Shown piece after piece: positions 16,892 through 24,714 of a stretch of 64,000 nucleotides of DNA. The translations under genes were made by a program, and so were the position numbers. The DNA lies in assembly GCA_013215145.1 (NCBI GenBank), contig JABSRP010000024.1, positions 1-64,000 of the forward strand, read 5' to 3'. Numbering within the stretch: position 1 is the stretch's first letter; every line of letters begins with the position of its first letter. The DNA comes from Pseudobacteriovorax sp. (GTDB lineage: Bacteria; Bdellovibrionota_B; Oligoflexia; Oligoflexales; Oligoflexaceae). Below the pieces are notes generated by a model. That model had not been told where the DNA came from, made no database searches, and was given only the letters and a program-made list of their open reading frames with translations.

Positions 16892-17271
16892 TTAAGGTCT
16901 TGGTGTTGTACAGAAAATTGTGCTCTTAGTCTCAGCATCACCATTTACGGGGTTAAAGAAAGTTGCCTCTATAGGTACATCATAACCGAGCCTAATGACA
17001 AACTCTGGGATCCAGTCTTGAAAGCGGTCAGGTCTGATAAGAGCTGTTTCGTTGGCTCCAAAAACCTCTCAATAAATGCTTTGGTTTTACCACGCCTTTT
17101 TGCGACCACAACTCCCTCGTCAGGTATTTGGTTGGATGAAAGCCAATAAAACTCCAAGGAACCTCTCCCGTTTAGATCACAGACTGACGATGCTGTTATT
17201 CTGGGCAAAGGATCGCGACTAAATCCAACGGTTCCGGCGAATGTTGCAATAAGTACAAGTAAAGACTTCAT
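16892..17271 (-). pseudogene. Small secreted protein gene with a single-base frame break
   Basis: From ATG 17271 the frame encodes a signal peptide (MKSLLVLIATFAGTVGFS) and a mature part to AFIERF. It then shifts into an unlikely tail (LEPTKQLLSDL...). In the next frame the sequence continues naturally as GANETALIRPDRFQDWIPEFV and further to FCTTPRP, stop at 16892-16894. That end is only 9 bases from the regulator start at 16882, which supports it as the true end. The break lies at the A5 run 17060-17064 (T5 on the coding strand); one more T would restore a protein of about 125 residues. No family was recognised. Confidence 0.7.
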
Positions 17272-17471
17272 TTTTTTCTCCCCCAAAGTTTTTTAAATCT
17301 GAGGAAAAAGATAGCTTTAAATCTGCTGAGTCTGTAGCGAATAGTTTTAGGTTTTATGGGCAGAACTTTTTGGGTGTTTAGGTTTTTCTCAAGGGGACAA
17401 GACGAAAAAACACGGCTATTTTGGGCGTGCCTCTGCCTGTCGTTTTTTCTGTCAAAGCACTCTTTGTTGAA

Positions 17472-18191
17472 TTAATTTCGATCGGTTTGAGAAGCCAAGA
17501 ATTCTCTCCAATAACCGGTGGCTTCTTCAACAATGTCTGGAATGGCACGACTTCCAGAAGGGCAGGTATCAAGAACGGGATCTTCATAATTATCGTTGGG
17601 AGGCCTAATAACCTCCAAATGCCCTGCATCCGCAATAAATCGAAATGTTAGTTGGGGCTCTAACACATACTTGGAAAAGTGTTGGGCGCCGAGTTGGCGG
17701 TTAACGCACCTAAGACGGGATTCTCCTTTATTCTGCGCAAATTCAGTCTCAATAATCCAACTAGGTTTTTCAATCTGTCCTCGCAGGGGAGTCATGAAAA
17801 CGGGCAAATGCGGCCATAGACGCGGAAGAATAGGGGGGCCGCCATCGACCGGATCTAACAAGAATACCGAGTCTACGATGCTAAGATCACGTGCAGCGCG
17901 AGCAGCAAATTTGCCTCCTATACTATAACCGAGGATGGTTATGGAGGAATATTGGTCATCCAAGGATTCTATAAAGCGTCGTAACTCGCGATAGCTGCGA
18001 ATATGATTAGCACGCAGCGGCTCCATGGATATATGAAAATGCTCAGTCTCCCAACCAAACTCTGTCGCTATCTGCTCGTAGTCGACAAACTGCGAATCCA
18101 AAGCGGCTCCGGCCCGAACAACGACGACAACGGATTTTGCAAAGCTGGGAGTCGATAAACTAAAGATCAGAAGTAGTAGGATAATAGGCAT
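17472..18191 (-). CDS. Secreted chlorophyllase-like alpha/beta hydrolase
   Basis: This protein of about 239 residues has a signal peptide (MPIILLLLIFSLSTPSFAKS). The alpha/beta-hydrolase features are the nucleophile elbow GYSIGGK (Ser), an FLLDPVDGG segment matching the chlorophyllase/PET-hydrolase-like family acid region, and a late His in DAGHLE. It lacks the lipase GHSxGG variant but retains GxSxG. I chose ATG 18191; a TTG four codons earlier is possible. An esterase role in the periplasm or outside the cell is likely; chlorophyll need not be the substrate. Confidence 0.75.
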   Translation of the reverse strand: MPIILLLLIFSLSTPSFAKSVVVVVRAGAALDSQFVDYEQIATEFGWETEHFHISMEPLRANHIRSYRELRRFIESLDDQYSSITILGYSIGGKFAARAARDLSIVDSVFLLDPVDGGPPILPRLWPHLPVFMTPLRGQIEKPSWIIETEFAQNKGESRLRCVNRQLGAQHFSKYVLEPQLTFRFIADAGHLEVIRPPNDNYEDPVLDTCPSGSRAIPDIVEEATGYWREFLASQTDRN

Positions 18192-18268
18192 GTCATAGCT
18201 CAAAGAAATTTTTTTTTGATTATGGCATATTTCTGGGGTCGGTTGGAAGAGTCAGATGAGGCTTTTCA

Positions 18269-18306
18269 GTCGTGACGAGCACCCTGTAATTTGGGTGCGT
18301 CATGAC
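18269..18306. terminator. Hairpin after the polysaccharide deacetylase gene
   Basis: GTCATGACGCACCC pairs with GGGTGCTCGTCACGAC (minus-strand sense) around an 8-base loop, with two small bulges. It starts 11 bases after the deacetylase stop at 18317 and precedes the hydrolase gene. No U-tract follows. Confidence 0.6.
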
Positions 18307-18316
18307 ATCTTGTCAA

Positions 18317-19366
18317 TCAGTCAAGGATTACATTAAAATTAAAAGTATCCTGAGCATATAGTTCTCCATCCTTGTAAGCTTTCACAGTTAAGGTACGAGT
18401 ACCACCTGTGTTAAGAACCCTATTCGTTTCTATTATGGGGCCAGACCCTTCGATAAAAACTGGCTCGTACCGATCAATCCACGCCTTGATCTCTTCGGAA
18501 CCAGGGGAATTGATTCTAAAATAGATCTCTCCACCTCCTTGATTGGCGGAAGCCATATAAACCTTGCCGGGGAGGCTCGTCGGTTGCTTATATACACCGG
18601 TCTTCAACAGCTCTGCCTTAATTCCCGGGACCTCATCGATGCGAATGAAGCGAAAGCCAGCGCTTTTCCAGCGAGGAATCAGGTTTTTCACCAGCTTTAA
18701 GGTGTAGGTTGCATCACTGCCATAGCCAGTATCGTGAAACAAAACAATCCCCTTTCCCACTTGTTGGGACTCTTGGTAGTAGCCGTTTGCACAGCTTTCG
18801 ACAGAGCGCTTGCCGCGACAGTCCCAATCTGCGAAAGGAGCTGTTCCTCCAATATCCCACCATAAAGGACCTACATACTTTTTCAATTTTGCATTCTGAT
18901 TAAACTGACTGGCAAGGCTACGGTACCATTCACCCCCCGGAGCTCGGAAAAGGTAGATGCCGTCTGTGATGTATGGGTGAATTTGATCATCGACTCTGGT
19001 CACATTATCGATGCTCGGCGTGCGGTGATCCCAGGTGTGATTGCCGACGATATGCCCGAGATCCTTGAGTTGCTTTAGCATGCTAGGGCCGTTGGCAGAA
19101 AATGCACGGCTTCCCTGAACTAAAAATGTGGCCGATATACCATGTTGTTTCAGATATTCTGCGATTTGTATGGTTTCCGAGTTCGAAGGACCGTCGTCGA
19201 AGGTTAGAGTCAGCGTTTTATTGGGAACTCCGTCCCAAGCATTTGTGTATCTTTCTGATGCGAATTGTGTGTTGTCCGAAAGCTCGTGGAGATGACTATG
19301 AGATTGCCTGTGTTTACAGGATGTGAACAAGAGCGAGATGATTAAAGCTGTCGCGAAGTAATACAT
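18317..19366 (-). CDS. Polysaccharide deacetylase lipoprotein (NodB homology domain)
   Basis: This 349-residue lipoprotein has the lipobox LLFTSC (Cys17). The NodB domain shows motif 1 TFDDGPS (residues 55-61, catalytic base and metal Asp), motif 2 HTWDH with metal-binding His110 and His114, motif 3 FRAPGGEW, and motif 5 IVLFHDTG. It should be a metal-dependent carbohydrate esterase of family CE4 that removes N-acetyl groups from peptidoglycan, chitin or exopolysaccharide. A C-terminal beta domain (about residues 260-349) may bind the polymer. The start at 19366 follows AGAGGAA and sits at the signal peptide; a longer frame to 19474 adds only non-signal sequence. Confidence 0.9.
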   Translation of the reverse strand: MYYFATALIISLLFTSCKHRQSHSHLHELSDNTQFASERYTNAWDGVPNKTLTLTFDDGPSNSETIQIAEYLKQHGISATFLVQGSRAFSANGPSMLKQLKDLGHIVGNHTWDHRTPSIDNVTRVDDQIHPYITDGIYLFRAPGGEWYRSLASQFNQNAKLKKYVGPLWWDIGGTAPFADWDCRGKRSVESCANGYYQESQQVGKGIVLFHDTGYGSDATYTLKLVKNLIPRWKSAGFRFIRIDEVPGIKAELLKTGVYKQPTSLPGKVYMASANQGGGEIYFRINSPGSEEIKAWIDRYEPVFIEGSGPIIETNRVLNTGGTRTLTVKAYKDGELYAQDTFNFNVILD

Positions 19367-19672
19367 AGCCGTTCCTCTGATCGATTGAAACTGGATTTTT
19401 TCCAGAATTCCGATCGGAGTACCGCCTGTTTTCTTTAACTTGACTGAAGAGGAATCACGATCGTATGACGTCAAGCTTCAAATTATTTGTCCCATCTTAG
19501 TTGGTTTGTTCAGTATTAATGCATCAAACTTAAGTTTTGATAATCCTAAACATATTGCTTTAACGTCAAAGAAATTATTAATTTATAATTGATCTTGAGA
19601 CACAAAATCTTTCTTTAGCGACTATCGAGGGAAGGTCAATTAATAGTATTTGATTATGGATTTTTACTTTTG
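19367..19672. promoter_or_regulatory. Intergenic region upstream of the deacetylase gene
   Basis: These 306 bases, A+T-rich between about 19500 and 19650, separate the GMC oxidoreductase stop from the deacetylase start on the same strand. They probably hold a terminator-less end and the deacetylase promoter. I see no open frame, strong hairpin or repeat. Confidence 0.35.
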
Positions 19673-21484
19673 CTAAAGTCTTTTTACTATGTGATCAGCC
19701 ACCCGAAAACTATTGGCTTGTATTGTAAGGGTAGGATTACCACCACCAGAAGTTGGCATAAATGATCCATCTGTTACATAGAGGTTATCGAAATTCCATG
19801 CTCTGCAGTTAGGGTCTAGAACTGATACCTCAGGATCATCGCCGAAGATGGCCCCACCTAAAAGGTGATTTGCCAGACGATTTCCTTCATCACCCTGGTA
19901 TACTCCACCGCTTTGAACCTCACCTTTATAGTCAAGTTCTTCTATGCCCCGTTCTAGTATATTAGAGCAGAGCTCTGCAAAGGTATTCATAACCCTACGA
20001 TCTGCCTCGTGCCATTCCTTTCGAAATACGGCTACCGGTAAATTCCATTTGTCTCTAATTCTACTGTGAAGATAGATCCTATTTTGACTCTGAGGTATTT
20101 GATTTGCCATAAAGCTGATGGAGAGTCTGGTACCAAAATCTTGATCAAAAAATTGATTCAGTCGTTTCCCCCAAAGGCTACTGTCTTCTTCAAACCCTTG
20201 CCAAACCGAATCTAAGTCTTTACCCCAGTGGTTGCGCAGCAATGATAGAGGCATGGCCTGATCTGAGGTGTTATTGTATATCGTTCCTCCGGCCCATAGA
20301 CGGTTCTCCTCCAAGAATTTTTGGGTATGACCGATATCACAGGCCCAATCGCTATCGAGAGATTTGGACTTGTCAAATCTGCGATTTAGGCGCGTTTCTG
20401 CACCGCCAAAAGCATGAGTTTGAAAATATCGACCGAGGAGTTGATTTCTGTTGATGCGTTGCGAGAATTCTTGGTCTTCGCCCGCAGATAGCATGAGTAG
20501 GCGATTTGATTCAATGGCTGAGCAGGCAACTACCAATACACCATTTGGAGCTAACTCCAAGTCACGTATTTCACCAAGTCCGTCGTAAATCTTCAATCCC
20601 GTGACGACTCCATTCTTCTGATTAATCTGAAAGGCGCTCGAGTTCGTTAGGATATCCACATTTTCTTTGTCTGCTATTGGCTTTAGCAAAGAAACCCAAG
20701 TATTTGATTTAAAACCCATGGGGTCACCGTATCGATTGACAAAACCAGTATTGACCACGTCTTTTGTCGAAACCCTTCGAGAGCTTGGCTGGTGATCTTC
20801 GGTAATGACGGCCAGAGGAGTGCGGTATCCTCTAAGCCCTAAGGAATCAAACCCTTGCTTCACTACATTACTTATTGGATGAGGATCTAGAGGCTTCTGG
20901 TAGTTGAACTGTGCTTCTGGTTTTTCCTGAAACTCTGCCGTCCCATTTATGCCAATAAGGTGTTCGGCCTGTTCATAGTAAGGCTCTAAATCTTGATAAG
21001 AAATCGGCCAGTCAAAGATATGATCGAGTGTGTCTCTATTTAAGACGTCTCGTCCTTCGTTGAAGCTACGTAACTGAAAATCTGTTGGAGAGTATCTGAG
21101 TGAGACCCCTCCGTATAGCTGCGTTCCACCACCGATACACTGGGCGGTATATCCTTCAATCGTTGCTTTCTCTTGACCAAAGTGATTGACGTATACATGT
21201 GGCTCTTCATTAATATCCGGTTCGATATGCGACGAGTATAGGCTGCTGCCGCGATTTGTCACACCGTCTATCGTGATCTTTCTTTCAGATCCCACGGCAA
21301 GCATTTCATCTCGCGAAAAGTCGCTCTTCCTGTTGGTCTGTTGTTCCCTTAGAAGTGGACCTTTTTCTAGCACCAGTATAGCGCTATCTGATCGTAAACT
21401 AGCGATCGTATGAGCTATGGGAGCACCACCTGCTCCACTGCCTACAATAATAACATCGTATTGTTTTCTAAGTTGCCTCATCAT
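19673..21484 (-). CDS. GMC family oxidoreductase (flavoprotein)
   Basis: This protein of about 603 residues starts with an FAD-binding Rossmann motif (YDVIIVGSGAGGAPIAHTIAS, then VLEKGP) and has the GMC feature CIGGGTQLYGGVSLRYSPTDF. It ends with NLYVTDGSFMPTSGGGNPTLTIQANSFRVADHIV, which carries the FAD-contacting C-terminal motif. It resembles the flavoprotein subunit of membrane gluconate/sugar dehydrogenases. No signal peptide is present. The preceding gene encodes a Tat-exported subunit-3-like protein and ends at 21489, 4 bases before ATG 21484, so the flavoprotein may travel out as a complex with it. A longer frame to 21703 runs across the upstream gene and is unlikely to be used. The substrate is an alcohol or sugar. 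Confidence 0.87.
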   Translation of the reverse strand: MMRQLRKQYDVIIVGSGAGGAPIAHTIASLRSDSAILVLEKGPLLREQQTNRKSDFSRDEMLAVGSERKITIDGVTNRGSSLYSSHIEPDINEEPHVYVNHFGQEKATIEGYTAQCIGGGTQLYGGVSLRYSPTDFQLRSFNEGRDVLNRDTLDHIFDWPISYQDLEPYYEQAEHLIGINGTAEFQEKPEAQFNYQKPLDPHPISNVVKQGFDSLGLRGYRTPLAVITEDHQPSSRRVSTKDVVNTGFVNRYGDPMGFKSNTWVSLLKPIADKENVDILTNSSAFQINQKNGVVTGLKIYDGLGEIRDLELAPNGVLVVACSAIESNRLLMLSAGEDQEFSQRINRNQLLGRYFQTHAFGGAETRLNRRFDKSKSLDSDWACDIGHTQKFLEENRLWAGGTIYNNTSDQAMPLSLLRNHWGKDLDSVWQGFEEDSSLWGKRLNQFFDQDFGTRLSISFMANQIPQSQNRIYLHSRIRDKWNLPVAVFRKEWHEADRRVMNTFAELCSNILERGIEELDYKGEVQSGGVYQGDEGNRLANHLLGGAIFGDDPEVSVLDPNCRAWNFDNLYVTDGSFMPTSGGGNPTLTIQANSFRVADHIVKRL

Positions 21485-21488
21485 CAAA

Positions 21489-22568
21489 CTAGCCAAAATA
21501 ATTTCTTTCAGTTCCAAATGGTTGTTCCGTAAACCTCTTCCAGTCAAATCCATATTGCTGCTCGAGGTAGCGCCAACCAGCAAAATCCCTGTTACCACCA
21601 TATTTTGGATGGGAAAAAGATCCTTCCACACTGTGACGGCGCAGCAGATTAAGAAAGTGTTTGGGGCTATTGTATCGTTGATAGTCCCAGTGATTAGGTT
21701 CACCTGATTCCATCGCCTTTAGGTAGTCGGCTATAAGCTCGACAGAAACCGTTTGCTGGCTCAAGGCCTGGTGCATCATGGGAAGACATATTTTGTAGTT
21801 AATCAAGTGATGATGCTCTTGACGGCTTAATATCTTATCGATGTAATTGGTTTGTCCGAAGTTTACATTAGTATTTGCTAATTGAAAGGGACAGATAGCT
21901 GATACGATGCTATCCAGAAAAATAGCCTCTGCTTCGTTTAGGGTGACCAGTCCTTGATAGGCATCGGTATAGAATACCGACCATTCGAATCCATTTACCC
22001 TTTTTCTGATGTAACTATTGGGATCCACAATAGAGGTGCCATTAACGATAAATTTGTAACGATGAATTTGACCAAAAGGGATATTGAGAGAGACATAGTA
22101 GTATGGCTTTGTCGCGCCTAGATAGTTAAGTTGATGCATTTGTATCGGTTGATCGTCAGTTGGGGAGCCAGATAAATAGACCTCACTAGCGTCTCCATTT
22201 GCTTTAAAAATGAAGGTAACCGTATTGCGATCGATAGGTTTCTCGATGTATCCTTTTCCGATTAAGGGTAGCGACCAGCCAGTAGCAATTTGAGAGCGAA
22301 CGTCGCCTTGCCAAAGACCGTTGTAGGAATGAGCTAAAGGTAACGCGGTTGGCGTTAGGCTTCTCCGAATAAGATTAAGTATAACCTGTTCATCAGTAGA
22401 GCATTTAGAGATGTTTACGTTGTTGTTAAAGGTAATTGTAGGATCTGCGGCGGCCCACAAGAAGTGATTAGGCACCAAATAACTGCTGATGAGGCTATAC
22501 AGACTACCTTTCAATAGCTTACGTCTACTGACCCTTCTTTTTGGAGATGTTTTCCCAGACGCCGGCAC
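21489..22568 (-). CDS. Tat-exported gluconate 2-dehydrogenase subunit 3-like protein with E-set insert
   Basis: This 359-residue protein starts with GTG 22568 after AAGGAAA. Its N-terminus carries a twin-arginine-like signal (VSRRKLLKGSLYSLISSYLV). Residues about 110-190 look like an Ig-like E-set/CBM48 domain (TVTFIFKANGDASEVYLSGSP, then YYYVSLNIPFGQIHRYKFIV, NGTSIVDPNS). The C-terminal third has the subunit-3 hallmarks, including LNEAEAIFLDSIVSAICP and SHPKYGGNRDFAGWRYLEQQ. It is probably the export and stability partner of the GMC flavoprotein encoded immediately downstream. The E-set domain inside this subunit is unusual in my experience of the family. Confidence 0.75.
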   Translation of the reverse strand: MPASGKTSPKRRVSRRKLLKGSLYSLISSYLVPNHFLWAAADPTITFNNNVNISKCSTDEQVILNLIRRSLTPTALPLAHSYNGLWQGDVRSQIATGWSLPLIGKGYIEKPIDRNTVTFIFKANGDASEVYLSGSPTDDQPIQMHQLNYLGATKPYYYVSLNIPFGQIHRYKFIVNGTSIVDPNSYIRKRVNGFEWSVFYTDAYQGLVTLNEAEAIFLDSIVSAICPFQLANTNVNFGQTNYIDKILSRQEHHHLINYKICLPMMHQALSQQTVSVELIADYLKAMESGEPNHWDYQRYNSPKHFLNLLRRHSVEGSFSHPKYGGNRDFAGWRYLEQQYGFDWKRFTEQPFGTERNYFG

Positions 22569-22832
22569 GGAGATTTCCTTAACCCATCAAATATGACATA
22601 CAATATTTAGCCTACGTCTCTTTTAAAGTAAAGACCTAGGTTAATAAATATTTTTAGACTAAATTTATCAGCTAGTCGATGGTAGCGGGGATTTAAAAAA
22701 GACATTCGCTGGATTATCTAAGACAAAACTGTGGGAATCAGAAGGGGTCGACAATCGATAGGGTTTTTATAGCTTTTATTCCTGTAAAAATATCGATTGA
22801 GCTCATAGTCCGGGTGGTGAAGCAGATCTAGC

Positions 22833-23183
22833 TTAGTCTCTGAAAAATAGCGAAACACCCAAAAGATGATAGTCTAAATTGGTAGGTTTAGGCTGCCACG
22901 TTCGATGAGCCTCAGGGTCATTGGCAAACCCCGCGGCGACGAGTAAATCTCTCCAGTCTTGCTTAGCTAGTGCCACAGCATGATCTAATTCGTCGAGATC
23001 ACCCGCACTAAGCTTTAAGACTGCCATATGAATCCGTTCGATTTGCTCGGGCCCCCAATGTTCGCAACCGGGCAGTTGCTTCCAGCATTGGTTGAGTAAA
23101 ATGTGGTTTACCTGATCGATGTTTTCTTCAGAAAATAGTTCCTGAATGGGCCCTAGGACTCGAGGGCTAAGTATATGGTCCAA
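22833..23183 (-). CDS. Hypothetical protein downstream of an immunity-type gene
   Basis: This 116-residue soluble, acidic and helical protein includes LNQCWKQLPGCEHWGPEQIERIHMAVLKLSAGDLDELDHAV and KQDWRDLLVAAGFANDPEAHRTW. It starts with TTG 23183, preceded by AAGG, 6 bases after the end of the CdiI-type gene, so it is in the same operon. I recall similar small proteins from many genomes but no named family. Its position suggests either a second immunity-like protein or an unrelated passenger. Confidence 0.6.
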   Translation of the reverse strand: MDHILSPRVLGPIQELFSEENIDQVNHILLNQCWKQLPGCEHWGPEQIERIHMAVLKLSAGDLDELDHAVALAKQDWRDLLVAAGFANDPEAHRTWQPKPTNLDYHLLGVSLFFRD

Positions 23184-23189
23184 CTCGTT

Positions 23190-23582
23190 CTACCTTCTCG
23201 TTATTTCCAGGAATCTAGAAAGCTCGGTTTCTATCTCCTTAGGAATTTGTGTGATCTCTTCGATAATGTTTAGTAGTTTTTGCAGTTCACCGCCCAAGGC
23301 CTTATCTTTCCAAGTATCTGTAGGCAAAGTAATGACTGATTTCAATAGATCGCCAGGGTAAAAGTCACCTTCTGACAAAGGATCCTTTTGCAAGACTTTG
23401 ATAGCCAGCGGAAGGAGATAGGGGGTACCAATATTCTGCCCAAGCAGTAGACGGTAATGCTCGATGGAAAACTCTTTTAATGGGACCTTTCTCAACCTAT
23501 GGCATTCCGTAACTAGGTGAGAGGAGTATGAAGGTTCTTCCCAATAATCGTTTTCAAGTTGTTCAAGGGTTTTATCTAACAT
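23190..23582 (-). CDS. CdiI-type contact-dependent inhibition immunity protein (orphan)
   Basis: This 130-residue protein matches the CdiI_3-like immunity family: LENDYWEEPSYSSHLVTECHRLRKVPL, EHYRLLLGQNIGTPYLLPLAI and a DPLSEGDFYPGDLLKSV motif. Members protect against CdiA or polymorphic toxins delivered by neighbours. No CdiA, CdiB, Rhs or toxin C-terminal domain is visible nearby, so it is an orphan. It lies 36 bases downstream of a TIGR02147-type regulator and 6 bases upstream of another small gene, which together make an operon. For a predator-like organism such a gene could protect against prey toxins (speculation). Confidence 0.75.
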   Translation of the reverse strand: MLDKTLEQLENDYWEEPSYSSHLVTECHRLRKVPLKEFSIEHYRLLLGQNIGTPYLLPLAIKVLQKDPLSEGDFYPGDLLKSVITLPTDTWKDKALGGELQKLLNIIEEITQIPKEIETELSRFLEITRR

Positions 23583-23618
23583 GGATCACTCGTAAAATTC
23601 TATTTTTATCATTGCCAC

Positions 23619-24341
23619 TTACTTGGTATCGTCTTGAGCCCTGTGCGAGAGAGGAAAAAGCTGAATATTCAGACGATAGACTTCTGACTTATCATCTCCA
23701 CGGTCTAGGAATTTTGCCAGTTTGTCCTCAAACTTATAAATCATCTGAAACGCTTTCTTTAGTTTTTTAGGGTTTGTAGAAAATGTCATTCCAGAAAAAT
23801 GCCGTAAAGGTGCTGGATCATTTTCCAGGGATTTTTCGGCTAGGTCGAGGATTTGGAACTGATTCTTTTTTGCTGTCGATGAAGGTACATCTTGATGAAT
23901 ACGAACATTATCTACCGCTATAACATAGCCGCGAGTCTCATCTTCTGCTATGAGTCCTATTTGACATAGTCGTTCAAGGGCGAGGCTGACGATCTTAGGC
24001 GCAAGACTCAGACGATGAGCTATCCAATCCACATCATTTTGAAAGTCTTGGGTTTGAATCAACGAATGCAGGGCGAAATAGTACCAATCGGTGATAATCT
24101 CCGATTCACCTACCCCGAGTGTGATGAAGTTATCTCGTGCCACCTCAGTTTCATTTAACTCTAATTTTTCGATGATTTTGGAGATTGATGCCGGCGATAA
24201 CTCTCTTTTTTTGTTTAGGTAAAGTGATAAAGAGGTGGGGTTAATATTAAGAAAGTTTGCGAAAGCCCTTAGCGAGTAGTTGGGGTTTTTTTCTTTTTTT
24301 CTAGCGTAAGCTTTTTTTATTGTCTCAATCAAACTGTCCAT
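23619..24341 (-). CDS. TIGR02147 family regulator (DUF4423)
   Basis: This protein of about 240 residues has an N-terminal helix-turn-helix (YSLRAFANFLNINPTSLSLYLNKKRELSPASISKIIEKL). The DUF4423 region contains ITDWYYFALHSLIQTQDFQNDVDWIAHRLSL, FSGMTFSTNPKKLKKAFQMI and a terminal EVYRLNIQLFPL segment. It resembles the gene at 29053 over its full length. I set the start at ATG 24341, where homology begins; the frame is open to a GTG at 24470. It heads an operon with the CdiI-type gene, so it may control immunity expression. Confidence 0.8.
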   Translation of the reverse strand: MDSLIETIKKAYARKKEKNPNYSLRAFANFLNINPTSLSLYLNKKRELSPASISKIIEKLELNETEVARDNFITLGVGESEIITDWYYFALHSLIQTQDFQNDVDWIAHRLSLAPKIVSLALERLCQIGLIAEDETRGYVIAVDNVRIHQDVPSSTAKKNQFQILDLAEKSLENDPAPLRHFSGMTFSTNPKKLKKAFQMIYKFEDKLAKFLDRGDDKSEVYRLNIQLFPLSHRAQDDTK

Positions 24342-24714
24342 ATTTGAGCATCTAACCTTCACTTCCTGTATACGTGATAAGTACCAGTACGAGTAATATA
24401 AGCCCGAATTTGTATTCGTTCCAGTTATATCGAAACGCTTGAGACCAATCTCAGCGAATAAATGCAACACTTCATTGGCTTAGTCTCATTTTCACAACGA
24501 TTTAGCTGCGATTTTTTAATTCTGCTTGGCAAAATCGCAGTCTTTTCACTTGAAAAATCGTGTTTCGTCACAATCTCTCAGGATACTTGCTATGTTGATT
24601 AAAATTCAGAATTTGAAAGCAGTGGGGTCTTTAGGAATAACTGGATGTTTCAATTGGTAACACCGTTTTTAAACTTTTTTGGCCCCAAACTTGTCTCATG
24701 GTTAAGAGGAAAGC
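24342..24714. promoter_or_regulatory. Divergent intergenic region
   Basis: These 373 bases separate the minus-strand regulator operon from the plus-strand beta-lactamase-fold lipoprotein gene. The in-frame extension of the regulator (to 24470) occupies part of it but is probably untranslated. CGATTTTTTAATTCTGC and GCAAAATCGCAG at 24508-24540 form a loosely matched inverted repeat around the middle. No firm promoter call can be made. Confidence 0.35.

Noticed and set aside
17378..17635. Minus-strand open frame overlapping the chlorophyllase-like gene end
   Set aside because: It lies mostly in another frame of a convincing gene and encodes no recognisable domain.
21485..21703. N-terminal extension of the GMC oxidoreductase frame
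   Set aside because: It overlaps the upstream subunit gene in another frame; the Rossmann motif starts directly after ATG 21484.
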